From: Adiantum capillus-veneris
Lineage: Eukaryota; Streptophyta; Polypodiopsida; Polypodiales; Pteridaceae
NCBI GenBank assembly: GCA_014529385.2
Contig: CM043945.1
Coordinates: 142,805,741-142,851,740, forward strand
Direction of reading: 5' to 3'
DNA length: 46,000 nt
The notes beneath the pieces are model-generated. The model was not told the origin of the DNA. It saw only the letters and a program-made list of their open reading frames with translations, and ran no database searches. The translations under genes and the position numbers were made by a program. Position 1 is the stretch's first letter; every line of letters begins with the position of its first letter. Of the stretch, positions 1 to 10,296 are shown piece after piece.

Positions 1-374
1 TATGGGATTTTCTTTCCTCTCAAAGAGGAGAAGAGCTTAGGAGGCCTCTTGGTGAGACCCCTAAAAGAAGACTCTCTCCCATACGAGAGGAGGAATCCAA
101 AGAACGAGAAAGTAATGACTCCCTAGGTTCCTCAAAAGATGTGGCTCCATGAAGATGGCGGTCTAGATGATCGCCAACTCCTCCCAAGAGGAAATGGTTA
201 ACCCATAGTCCTTCTCCTCGTCACTCAAAGGGAAGAGAGGAAACAAAGGAAGAAAAGGGCAAGAAAGAGGTAACCCTCTTCTCCTTCTTCTTCACCTTCC
301 TCCTCTACCGATGAAAGCTATGGCTATTCTCTTAGAGAATACAAGAGGGTAGGACATCACAAATATTACCCTGC

Positions 375-1118
375 ATGGTGAAGGTCACAAAATTTAAGAA
401 GTTCAAAGAGGGAGGAAAGAGTATCTCTTTTCTCACCTATGATGGCACCTTCGGTGCTACCGACAAAGTATTTGCCTTCATCCAACAATTTGATGTGGCC
501 TTTGGAGACGAGGGCTCCACGGAGTCCTCCAAGCTACACCATGTATCTAGGAACTTCCAAAAATTTGCTCATCAATGGTGGGCTAGCCTTTGTGGCAACA
601 ACAAAGCCCCAAAGACATGGAAACCTCTACGAGATTCCATCATGAAGCAATTCCTTGCAAGTGATGCAAAGGACAAAGTGCTTACCAAATGGTGAAGTTT
701 AAAGCTTCTTTCTCATGAGTCTATCCAAAAATATGTGGACAAGTTTGGGATTTACATCTCAAGACTACTATCTTTCAAAAGATATACTTTGCCGTGCAAA
801 AGAAACAATTTTGTGTGAGATTACCCAAAGAGATGGCTGAGTATGCCAACTCTCAACGGCCTAGTTCTATCACCAAAGTAATCTACCGCACCATGGTTGC
901 TTCGCGCATCAATTTCCAACAAGGGTCTAGACGGAATGTCAAGCCCATGGAAAATAAAGACAAAAATGATGCCAAGGGGAAAACCAGTGCCCAAAATTCT
1001 CACAATGCAATTCCAATAACAACAACAATTGGTCCAAGGAGAAGGGAGTTTACAAAGGGAAATATAAACTCTCTCCTAAAGAGCTAGAATCTTTTAGTAA
1101 GGACCACAAATGTTTTGA
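375..1118 (+). pseudogene. gag of gypsy element (broken)
   Basis: The open stretch 375-695 has retrotransposon gag features: an F-x-G-type start, FIQQFD, then SKLHHVS, QWWASL and TW..LRDSIMKQFL, typical of the plant gypsy capsid region. A TGA ends it at 695, and similar basic sequence continues at 794-1087. At 1111-1160 the zinc knuckle can be read only across a frame change: C-F-E-C-G-E in one frame, G-H-G-Y-R-P-C in the next. A single-base indel therefore sits inside the CCHC motif. The protein would have packaged element RNA. It is now non-functional. Confidence 0.75.
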
Positions 1119-1583
1119 GTGTGGGGAGCAGGCCATGGTTATCGTCCTTGCCCCAAGAGAATTGCCCGCAATGAGACTCCTAGAGTCTCTATGTTTGAAG
1201 ATCCAAAAGAGGATGCTCATTGCCAAGGATTTCTCCTTTCCTATGCTTGGGGAAAGATGCAAGAGCATGATGCCTTTATTTTGTTTGACCCTAGTTCAAC
1301 TCACAACTTCATATCCATGGAGTTGACCACTAAGCTAGGTATACAAGCCCACAAGATGGGAGATGCTTTGAAAGCCAATGGAGCTGTCAAGGGGCAAGAT
1401 GTCTCAGTTACTTCTTTCATTGGAAAATTAAGGCTTCATGTCCAAAGCTATCTGGACAAAGAGGATTTCTTCGTCTCCCCTCTCAAACATGAGAATGTTA
1501 TCTTTGTGGCACCGTGGTTTAAGCACATGGCTTCCAACATGAAGTTCCTTGAAAGGAGAATCTACTTCACTACAGGGAAATGA
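1119..1583 (+). pseudogene. Aspartic protease region of gypsy element (active site altered)
   Basis: This open stretch begins in the second half of the broken zinc knuckle and holds the retropepsin-like segment ILFDPSSTHNFIS. Plant gypsy proteases normally have D-S/T-G here; this copy reads D-P-S, so the catalytic triplet is damaged. The flanking THNFIS and a later VAPWF block, in the place of the usual LG..WL, support the assignment. The frame ends in a TGA at 1581-1583, before the reverse transcriptase. Confidence 0.65.
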
Positions 1584-1736
1584 GCATGTACATAGATGCT
1601 AATGAGTTGGGGAACACCATATCCTTGCAATAAAGGGAATCAAGAGGAATTAGAGTTGTCTAATTTTCTAAAATGATTCCAAGATGTTTTCATTGATGGC
1701 ATCCCTAGTGAGCTATCTCTAAAATGAGGGATGATG

Positions 1737-2800
1737 ACCATGCAATTGAGCTCCTATCAAGAAGCTCACCGCCTAACAAGCCTCCTTATCGAGTTTCACA
1801 AGCTCAACAAGATGAGATCATGAGTCAAGTGCATGAATTGGTGGAAAAAGGGATGGTGAGGTCTAGCTCCTCTCCATTTTAATCACCATTGCTTTTAGTG
1901 CAAAAGAAAGACGACACATAACACATGTGTATCGACTATAGAGCACTAAATAAGATTACTATGAAAAATAGATTTTTTGTGCCGCGTATAAAAGATCTAT
2001 TTGATAATTTACAAAGTTTTGGCATGACAAATGCTCCAGACGCGTTCAAAGTCACGATGGACAAAAATCTTCAGGCCACTCAAATTCTCTTGAGGAGTAC
2101 AAGCGACACCTCCAAGTAATCTTTCAAGTTGTGAGAGACAATAAGCTTTTAACTAATCAAAAGAAAAGTGAATTTTTCCTATAAGAGATTCAATAGTTAG
2201 GTCACATTATCTCTAAGGATGGCATCCATATGGATCCAACAAAGTTAGAGATAATAAGAGGATGGCCTAATCCAAGGAATCTACAGGAGGTACAAAGCTT
2301 TATAGGTATGTGTGCATACTATAGATGCTTCAAAAAAAAAAAATCTCACTAATAGTAGGTCTATTACATGACTTAACATAAAAAGAACGTTAAGTATTCA
2401 TGGACTGCAAAAGTGCAAGAAGCTTTTAAAGAAGCTTAAGGAGAATCTTATTTTTCAATGTGTGTTCACACTACTAGATCTCTCAAAGCCATTTGAGGTC
2501 CAATCTGATGCTTGTGGTGATTGCCTTGGAGCTATTTTGCTTCAAGAAGGGCATGCCATAACATATGAGAGTCAAAGACTCAACTTCAATAAGTGAGTAT
2601 TGGGCAAATACAAAAAAAAGCTATTAGCTATTCTATATGCCCTAAACATGAGGAAACACTATCTCTTGGGGACTCCATTCATCCTACGAATGGATCACAA
2701 AACCTCAAGAACTTCATGACGCAAACCAAGCTGTCCAACAAACAAATGAGGTGGGAAAATTTTCTTTTGTAATTTAAATTTCATATTGCTCACATTGTTG
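1737..2800 (+). pseudogene. Reverse transcriptase and RNase H of gypsy element (deleted and stopped)
   Basis: The RT N-terminus reads PPYRVSQAQQDEI, then ELVEKGMVRSS and the diagnostic [12 protein letters not shown] (1925 on). Two in-frame TAA codons interrupt it near 1880 and 1920. After the DLFDNL block the sequence jumps straight to [12 protein letters not shown], and the YVDD-type catalytic block never appears, so parts of the palm are deleted. [19 protein letters not shown] and GWPNP blocks follow at about 2100-2280. An RNase H core with FEVQSDACGDCLGAILLQ lies near 2490-2560, followed by ILYALNMRKHYLLG and FILRMDHK. Stops are scattered throughout. No activity is possible. Confidence 0.8.
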
Positions 2801-2814
2801 GCAAGCACAATCAA

Positions 2815-4306
2815 GTGGTCAATGCACTTTCACAACGACCAAGGGTAAATGTGGTGTCTATAGCAACTCACAATGATCTATCTTTTATGATAGATGAGTA
2901 TACTAGTGACCAAGACTTTAAATATGTAATTACAGCCTTTGCAATAGGAAAGAAACAAGAACCATTCACCTTGAAGGATGGTTATCTTCCAAACGGCAAT
3001 AGGCTATGTGTTAATCACCTATATAATACGAACATCGTTCGGGAAAAATCATTTTTCCAAACATACAAAATTCCTTTCCTTGAATTCACCAAGAGGAAAT
3101 TTTAGAAAATTAGTCTACTTTTTAGGGTTTTTACACTATTTTTCTCTATTTTGGGGCGGAATTTCTCCTTTTCCCCTTGCCCTCAACCGGCATTTTGGAA
3201 ATTGAAAACGGCACGATATTAAACTGAGACACATTTTTCCTGAACACTGAATACGAAAGTCATGTATGAATCCCATACTTCTCCTTATGCGGGGCAAAGA
3301 GGGATTCCATAGTCTACTCTTCGAGGAGTAGAAATGAATTTTTGTTGGTCTACCATGAAAAGTAAACATACAAGAGTATGTTTCAAAATGCGTGGTATAC
3401 CAAAAGTTGAAAATTGATCGAGGGAAGCAACTTGGATTGTTTCAGTTTGACAGGCTTAACAAGAAAACACACTCTATGCTTGTCAAAAAGACTATTAAGG
3501 CACATCAAATGGAAACCCTCTTCAGATCTCAAATTTTCAAGAATCATGGATTTCCAACATCTATAGTGTCGGACAAAGATCCTAGAATGACCAATAATTT
3601 CTAGAAGGGTCTCTTTTGGAATCTAAGAAGTAGATTAAATTTCTCTTTCGGCCTATCATCCACAAACGGATGACCAAAGTGAAATAACTAATGTAATGAT
3701 CCTTGAATCTACTAAAAGCCTATGTCATGGAAGTAGATCAATGTTCTCAATGATATAAGTACCTACCTCTTATAGAGTATGCGTACAATGACATTGTACA
3801 CACTTCTATGGGAAAAGCACCTTTTGAAGTTAAAGAGGGAAGATCCAAAAGAATTAGAGGGGAAGATCTTCGCTGCTGATGAATATAGCTGAGACCTACA
3901 AGACTCTTTTCCAAAGATTAAAGGGGTTATATCCATCTCACAGGAAAGGCAAAAAGGGATGCTGCTAATAAGCACAAAAGAGCCTTAGCCTTTAAGGAAA
4001 ATGATTGGGTCTTGCTAAAGTTTCTGAAGGCTCATCTGAGGCATACTACGGGCAAGAGTCCTACTGACCACCAAGAGTATGATGCTAAACTAGCAAAAAG
4101 ATATTATGGTCCTTCAAATTCTTAAGCCAGTTAATGATATGGCTTATCAATTGAAGTTGCCCAACCATTGGCTCATGCACCATGTTTTCCATGAGAACCT
4201 ATATAAGCCTTACAAAGGAGCGCCATCAAAAGAAGCAATAGCTGTTGCAGACCCTCCAAAAATCAAAGATCAAGAAGAAGTACTTCAACCTGAGTCCATC
4301 CTATGA
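2815..4306 (+). pseudogene. Integrase of gypsy element (interrupted and frameshifted)
   Basis: MVNALSQRP at 2815 is the usual link between RNase H and integrase (normally 'ADALSR'). Homology fades at about 3036 and resumes at about 3392 in the integrase core. There GFPTSIVSDKDPRMTNNF (about 3550-3602) carries the second catalytic Asp of the DDE triad. The first Asp and the zinc-binding segment should lie in the roughly 350-base stretch that has been replaced. The C-terminal module is split by a frameshift: LAKRYYGP (about 4092) in one frame, then ILKPVNDMAYQLKLP and HPVFH-like MHHVFHENLYKPYKG (4118-4220) in another. Confidence 0.75.
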
Positions 4307-4910
4307 CATGAAGACAAGGTGTTAAGAAACGGTAAGATTATCTGACGATGTCTTATTAAGAATTATTCTTTTAAAGATTCTAGATGAATGCAAAGAACCT
4401 AGCTTAAGGATAATATGAACCTTGTTAATGCTTACAATGTTGCATTAGAGCAAGCATATGAAAATGCATTTTAAATGGAAAATGTTTTTGTCTTATAAGA
4501 CTAGTTCTCTTTTTATTGTGCACAAATTTAAAAGTATGCATGCTTACAATCATGTTTGTGGTGACGACTTCTCCCAAACACCAAGTAGAACTTGTCACTC
4601 TACTTTGGAAGTATGATATGGACTAAAGAGAAGACATGCTTGCGGCAACTACGTCTCCCAAGCACCAAATGGACTAGTCATCCATCTTGGAATGATGTCG
4701 TAGGGTAAAAATGGATCCTCTACCCGCTAAGAAACATGGACTAATGACTAGGCTTTATCTTCTCTACCTCATAGTCGAGGACGACTATGATTTCAAGAGA
4801 GAGGTAATGTCATAAAATATAATATCTAACTTTACCAAATGATTTTCTCATATTAAAATGATCATTTAATGTGGGAGAATAAACGGGAACAAGAGTTAGA
4901 ATAGAGACAT

Positions 4911-5110
4911 GTGCTTCTAGACTTGTCTCAACACGGGACCAAAAGGAGAGATGGTTGCATCTCAATAGGGGTCCAAAAGGAGATGGTCTATCAAACAACA
5001 ATGTGCAATAAGTGCTTCTAGACTTACCTCAGCAGGGGACCAAGAGGAGAGATGGTTACATCTCAATAGGGGTCCACAAGGAAGTAGTCTATCAAAGAGC
5101 AATGTGCAAC
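4911..5110. repeat. Tandem duplication, 101-bp period, two copies
   Basis: The segment starting GTGCTTCTAGACTT at 4911 recurs at 5012. Both copies run through GGGGACC/CGGGACCA, AGGAGAGATGGTT, CATCTCAATAGGGGTCC and AACAATGTGCAA or a close variant. The copies differ at several positions, so the duplication is not recent. Confidence 0.85.
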
Positions 5111-5186
5111 TAATGAAGCTTAAAAGACCTTAGGGTTAGCTTCATTAAAGACCTCCAATGGTTAGTGTTAAAAGTCCTTTGACCTT

Positions 5187-5398
5187 AAGCAAGCTAAGGC
5201 TGAGCTTGAGGTGGGAACCCGACCTAAACTTAAGCAAGCTAGGGTTGTGCTTGAGGTGGGAACCTTAAGCAAGCTAGGGTTGTGCTTGAGGTGGGAACTC
5301 GACCTAAACTTAAGCAAGCTAGGGCTGTGCTTGATGTGGGAACCCGACCTAAACTTAAGCAAGCTAAGGTTGTGCTTGAGGTGGGAACCCCACCTAAG
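5187..5398. repeat. 45-bp minisatellite, five copies
   Basis: Copies begin at 5187, 5232, 5267, 5312 and 5357 with AAGCAAGCTARGG. Four are 45 bp; the second is 35 bp because about 10 bases (the CGACCTAAAC segment) are missing. Since 45 is a multiple of three, open frames cross the array on both strands and give a 15-residue peptide repeat. This is a by-product of the period and I do not call it a gene. Confidence 0.9.
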
Positions 5399-6476
5399 GT
5401 GCTTGTCATGCTTGATGACTAAGGTACTTGAGGTACTTGTCACATTTAATGAGCAAGTTGCTTGAAGCTTCCTATGCATGGGGGGTAAGATGCTTGAGTC
5501 AAAAAGAGAACCTACTCACTTAATGAGGAAGTTGCTTGAGAAACTTCCTATGCATAAAAATCTCAAAGTTAGGGGAATTCTAAAAGAGCACATGGGACAC
5601 ATGTCAGACTCTCACTAAGCTTAACCACATGGTGTGCTTGAATGCTATTGGTTGGGCTAAAGAGGGGTCCAATGAGATTCTACTTCCATCTAACAAATAT
5701 CTAGATATTTTCAAGCTCTGTCTCTCTAAGGGGTAAGGAGGACACTTGTCAAAAGACTACCCATATGCTTGACTGCATGCTGGATGTGATTGGCTAAGGG
5801 GAGAGGGGTCCAATGATCTTGTAGAAAGTAGAAATTTTGCCCAAAGCAAGAAAGGGGGGTGCTAGGGGGGTATAATCCACACACACACTCATTTGCAAGG
5901 CTATTCTCACTTGGTGAAAGTTGAGGAACACCACCTCCTTCTCCAAGCTTGTGAGAGTGAAAGCCTACACCAACACTCTTGGCTATGGAATGCAAATCCA
6001 ACCAAGAGCTATGCTTCAATGATTAAGCTTGCCATCTTCTCCATCTTCATTACTATGCTATTATATATGCTAGCAAGAAGAGTAATGATAAGTGAGGAAC
6101 TATTTCTTTCTCCTATGGAATGTTTCTTCTTCCTCTTCCCTATCCTCATTCCCCGCTAGCTCTCTCCACCTTCGAAGGTGTTTGAGGCCTTGGGACTGAG
6201 GCTTGGGATAGTTAATGCTTTCTTCAAGTTTATGTTGTGCTTGTGATGCATGAAGCTTTCCATATTCATTGCATCACCTAGGTTACAAGGAACACAAAGA
6301 TTGTATTGTACCAAGTCTCTCTTGATGGGAGAAACTATAATACAAATGCCTATTGGAGGGGGGACCGGCTCCATATGAATCCGGTCCTCAACTATTGTCA
6401 TGTTCTCTAAACTCTCTCTCTTACAAAAGTATTGTTCATGCCAAGTTAACTAAGTACCATGTTTATGTTGCTACCA

Positions 6477-8661
6477 TCAATTAAGTTCACCCTCTATGCT
6501 CACAAAGTAATCTTTTAAAAGTGCTTCACCTAATTTCCTAATTCCTCTACTCTCAAAGTTGATAGGCCATTTCCATTACACATTTTCCCTTTCATCCTCA
6601 AGGATTGCTTCAAGATACTTCCCTAATACCACTCTTTATGCAAGTGCATTCTAAATTTCATTGCACTAATATAACGCTCATAAGTAACATCATCTACACG
6701 GAAATGCATCAAAGAGTGCAATATTTTCTTTTTCCTATAGAGCAAACAATAAAAAAACCATAAATGCATTGATTCATTTGATGATTTCATGTGTATTTTT
6801 TATCCAAAGATTATTACCTCTCCGGTGATATTTTAGAAGTTGCCAAAGAGTGGACATTGTCTCTTGCAAGGCCCACTTGATCCTTTTCTCTTATCCAGTT
6901 GAAGTTAAATAACGAAGAGAAGAATCCCTGGTTATTGGCGGGGTTGGCAATGGCCAACATCTATGTTGCATTAGCACGAAATCAAATAAAATTAATTTTT
7001 CAATCCTATAATTAAAATTCAAATGACATGTCAACTTTCAAATTTGTAGAAATTCAAACATGAATGGTGAGAAGAGAAAGTGTTTACCTTATAAGCTCTT
7101 TCTTTGAATATTTTTTCTACTCTTCCTCGTGCAACCATTTCCTTTTCTGGTAGTGAAATCGAGGGATCATTGATCTCTTGCATCTCTTTGATAAGAGACA
7201 AGTCAAAGTCTTCCTTTTGTAGAGCAAGTGGAAAAAAAGTAAGATTTTACAAAATTATGCTAAGCTTTAGAAATTACATAAAAAGTGTACTTTAAGGAAA
7301 AAAAATATACCTTCCATATGAGCATTGCCAATAAAAGAGCAGGAGCGTTGTACCAACTCCTTTAGATGCCTTCTTATCGCAAGCAAGCTCTACCTCTATC
7401 CATCAAACCCAATCTTGGGGAAAGTCTTTCATTAAAGAATCTTTGCTTGCCACAGCCAGTTTTTGGAACAAGAAGATCTCCTGTCCAAAATTTGTGCTCA
7501 CAGTGGTTCTACCAATCCTAAACCACAATATCTTAAATTAAATGGCAATAGAATGACATCGATAAAGTAATAGCAATATCTTTAAAAACAACAAATGAGC
7601 CTACTCATTTTGAGAGCGCAAAGCTACCATAAGCTCCCCCTCTGCACTTCTATCAACATAGACAAATTGACACTTTATAGAACAATGTCCCCACTTTATC
7701 ATTGAAAATTCTACAACAACAAAAAGAAAAATTAGAAAGCACAGAGTAATACACGACAACTTTACATTAAACAAAAAACAAAAAACTTTATATTTTTCAA
7801 AATGAGTGGATCTACTATGGTTTTGGAATTTTTTCCCAAAACCCTGAAAGGACACTTTTATGTCCTGTTAGGTTACCATTCTAGTGCTAAGCGCATCCAA
7901 GTTTTCAAGCGGTGACTACCATCCCAAACAATAAATGTTTTTTCCCTTAAGTCTTCCCACTCAAGAGGAAGGGAATTATCAAAATCATCACTTATTTCTC
8001 GCCAAATAGGCCCCCATTCATCTTTGTCTAAGTTGGAAACATAATGTTGATCATGGCTTGGCTTCTTAAATGACACAAGAAATGGAGCTCCAAGCACACT
8101 GTATCCAGACATCTCAAACCTTTTCACCAAGCCCTTAGCGCCTGGACCCACCGCTCTAATGGCTTCATCTTCCATCAATCTACAGAGAGTAATGCGAGGA
8201 GGTTCCCCACGTCTCTTTACAATAAAACCCTCTACAATCTCCTCCAATATTCGATCATGAACATCCTTTCCAAACATTGTTGGATGATCGGTAAGTTTAG
8301 CAACAATTGTCGTTGCTTCAAACACGCTTTGGGTCACCAATTCACCTTGTGTAGCATGAATATCTATGAGCTCCTCTTCTTCATGCACATCACTCAATAT
8401 ATCCTCTTCTTCATGCACATCACCCAATATATTCTCCTTCTAACGGACATTGGAAGAAGGAATGGAAGATCGTGCATTGGCCCTATGTCCTGTAGTGCCA
8501 GACCTTAATGTGTATCCTACTCCTAAAAGCAATAAACAATAAGAACACAAATAGTTTAGTGAGTATGTGGAGACAAATAAAAAGTACACAAATAGCTTAA
8601 TGTAGTTGAACTTACTTTGAGAGATACCTGTCCTGCCACGTTTAGATGGTGTACGAACCAT
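6477..8661 (-). pseudogene. Decayed seven-exon gene with a DGSHR (ParB/sulfiredoxin-like) motif
   Basis: Exons inferred from open frames and GT-AG borders: 8661-8616, 8522-7877, 7710-7605, 7517-7312, 7213-7088, 6960-6818 and 6734-6477. Phases join cleanly at exons 1/2, 3/4, 5/6 and 6/7. Exon 2 carries an acidic repeat (SDVHEEE), a conserved-looking core (VKRRGEPPRITLCRLMEDEA), and KTFIVWDGSHRLKTWMRLA. The D-G-x-H-R signature recalls ParB/sulfiredoxin-fold proteins; that assignment is tentative. Damage includes a TAG at 8442-8440, a phase clash at exons 2/3, a TGA and frame change in exon 4, and a frameshift plus stop in exon 7. I read it as a former multi-exon gene, host or transposon-borne, that keeps its introns and so is not a retrocopy. 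Confidence 0.6.
7877..8522 (-). pseudogene. Main exon of the DGSHR-motif relic
   Basis: This is the longest exon of the 6.5-8.7 kb relic. A T-rich tract ending in TTTTAG precedes it on the minus strand, and it ends at GAATG|GTAACC. The first part encodes a Ser/Arg-rich segment (VGYTLRSGTTGHRAN) up to an in-frame TAG at 8442-8440. Open frame then runs from 8439 to 7873, about 190 codons, starting with the tandem acidic repeat (ILGDVHEEED / ILSDVHEEEE, a 30-bp duplication at about 8433-8374). Later blocks include LTDHPTMFGKDVHD, VGPGAKGLVKRFEMSGYSV and VWDGSHRLKTW. The low number of breaks suggests loss of function was fairly recent, or that this exon stayed under selection longest. Confidence 0.6.
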
Positions 8662-8707
8662 AATCTATCAACCACGTTTAGATGGTGTACGAACCATAAT
8701 CTATCAA
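8636..8707. repeat. 36-bp tandem duplication over a start codon
   Basis: CCACGTTTAGATGGTGTACG starts at 8636 and again at 8672, giving two identical 36-bp copies. On the minus strand each copy contains the ATG and first nine codons of the DGSHR-motif relic. The upstream copy (ATG at 8697) runs into a TGA after nine codons. Only the inner ATG at 8661 leads into the longer frame. Confidence 0.9.
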
Positions 8708-8929
8708 CCATAAACAAAAAAAATCTTCTTAGCAATGACAATACAAATATAAACTTCAAAATTTTGGCAGCATAACAACGTAAAATGCAAATTTAAAAAA
8801 AATCCTATTCTCAACTTGATCATGACAAGGAAAAATACAACTCCACTTTGACATTTGTATAGCTCTGCTCTACAACAAGTACTACAACGAGTTGTGCAAT
8901 ATGAAAATGCATCATTGTAAGTGTTACAG

Positions 8930-9280
8930 TAAGTGTGTGTATGCATGATTGTTAATGTAACTGGGTGTGTGTCGCATGGTGTCTTGTATGCAAGTGTGTT
9001 GATGTGTGTGAATGCAACTGTATATGTGTGTGTGTGTGTATGGATGTATGTTATTGTATGTGTGTGTATGCAAGTGTAATGCGTGTGTGTATGCATGATT
9101 GTGTGTGTGTTTGTGCTATGTGTGCAAGTGTGTTGATGTGTGTGAATGCAAGTGTGTATATGTGTGTGTGTGTGTATGCAAGTGTAATGTGTGTGTATGA
9201 ATGAGTGTCACTGTGTGTGTGTGTGTATGTATTGTTGTGTGTGAATGCAAGTGTGAGTGTGTGTTTACCTGCGCTCGCCT
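8930..9280. repeat. Degenerate TG-rich repeat
   Basis: The plus strand is almost entirely T and G with repeated TGTGTGTATG, CAAGTGT and GTGTGTGAATGCAA motifs. It looks like an old (TG)n array or TG-rich minisatellite that has diverged. The Cys/Val- or His/Thr-rich open frames here are artefacts of the repeat. Confidence 0.8.
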
Positions 9281-9405
9281 GATCCACCGAGGAGGTCCAA
9301 TAGGAGCTCCATTGGAGCTCCCCCATGCCCTTCTTCTACTCCTCCTTCTTCACAGCAAAACTCCACTTTCACTTCACTCCACTTTCATCTAAAGTAAAAT
9401 GTGAT

Positions 9406-9408
<3 letters not shown>

Positions 9409-9478
<70 letters not shown>
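9409..9478. repeat. (CA)n microsatellite, about 35 units
   Basis: This is an uninterrupted run of CA. Shorter CA runs follow at about 9516-9548, 9607-9624, 9656-9670 and 9726-9757, separated by AT-rich spacers. Confidence 0.95.
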
Positions 9479-9483
<5 letters not shown>

Positions 9484-9517
9484 AAAATAATACGTTGTGT
9501 ATTTACACAAACACACA

Positions 9518-9551
<34 letters not shown>

Positions 9552-9827
9552 TATACACAAAATGGATGCATATATATAATTTTACTAAAACAATACTACT
9601 TTTCTTACACACACACACACACACAGCCATATATTAAAAAAATGATGTTGTGGTAAACACACACACACACATATGATTATATGTGTTTGTGTATAAAAAA
9701 CGTAGCATTTTTTTAGTTAAGTTATACACACACACACACACAGACACACACACACAGGATGGTGAGAATTAGCAATTAGGCAGAATTGTTTTTTGCAAAA
9801 AGCAATCAGGCACAAAAACTAGGTGCA

Positions 9828-9840
9828 CAGTCATACATAC

Positions 9841-9899
<59 letters not shown>
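9828..9899. repeat. Compound (CATA)n / (TA)n microsatellite
   Basis: About six CATA units lead into roughly 23 TA units. Just upstream, AGGTGCACAGTCATACATAC (about 9819-9838) is a diverged copy of the arm sequence of the palindrome at 9969-10296. The palindrome family therefore extends beyond its clean core. Confidence 0.9.
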
Positions 9900-9912
<13 letters not shown>

Positions 9913-9915
9913 GTC

Positions 9916-9947
<32 letters not shown>

Positions 9948-9968
9948 TACACACACACACACACACAC

Positions 9969-10012
9969 AAAATGGTGGGAATTAGGTGCAAAGTCATACA
10001 TATACATATATA

Positions 10013-10044
<32 letters not shown>

Positions 10045-10132
10045 AATGGTGAGAATTAGGTGTATATATATATATACACACCTAATTCTCACCATTTTGT
10101 GTGTGTGTGTGTGTATTATATATGTATATATA

Positions 10133-10172
<40 letters not shown>

Positions 10173-10220
10173 GTGAGAATTAGGTGTATATATATATATA
10201 TACACCTAATTCTCACCATT

Positions 10221-10252
<32 letters not shown>

Positions 10253-10290
10253 TATATATGTATATGTATGACTTTGCACCTAATTCTCAC

Positions 10291-10296
<6 letters not shown>
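9969..10296. repeat. Nested palindrome, 130-bp inverted arms, six copies of a 20-mer
   Basis: The motif AAAATGGTGAGAATTAGGTG occurs six times, at 9969(+), 10043(+), 10079(-), 10167(+), 10203(-) and 10277(-). The order is + + - + - -, a palindrome. Arm spacers match exactly: 54 bases (copies 1-2 and 5-6) and 16 bases (copies 2-3 and 4-5), so each arm is 130 bp (9969-10098 and 10167-10296). The only motif mismatch I see is one G/A in copy 1. Each arm carries a smaller hairpin inside. A (TG)n, an AT-rich palindrome and an (AC)n of unequal lengths lie in the centre. There is no coding. Confidence 0.9.

Larger units (their letters stand above)
1..6420 (+). mobile_element. Decayed Ty3/gypsy LTR retrotransposon (left part, 5' LTR not seen)
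   Basis: Fragments appear in the order gag, zinc knuckle, protease, reverse transcriptase, RNase H, integrase, C-terminal GPY-like module, then an LTR-like region. This is the Ty3/gypsy order. The first 370 bases are purine-rich leader with no coding I can support. Many stops and frameshifts break every domain, so the copy is dead. The 3' LTR probably begins at TGTCATAA (4808), just after the purine run ending at 4804. Its end is not fixed; I place it before 6477, where an unrelated gene relic begins. The 5' LTR lies outside the window or has been lost. Confidence 0.8.
4808..6420 (+). repeat. Putative 3' LTR of the left gypsy element (end uncertain)
   Basis: A purine-rich run (aagagagagg, 4794-4804) precedes TGTCATAA at 4808, which fits a polypurine tract followed by an LTR that starts with TG. 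The region has no credible coding, contains two tandem-repeat blocks, and runs to a stretch with CCGGCTCC / ATCCGGTCC near 6365-6385. With no second copy in the window the boundaries cannot be confirmed. Confidence 0.45.

Noticed and set aside
5168-5479. 84- and 103-codon frames with 15-residue repeats.
   Set aside because: They exist because the 45-bp repeat period is a multiple of three; both strands are open, and the region is LTR-like.
9969-10296. Regular spaced repeats as a CRISPR array.
   Set aside because: The repeats alternate in strand, the spacers are simple repeats and mirror each other, and the context is plant nuclear.
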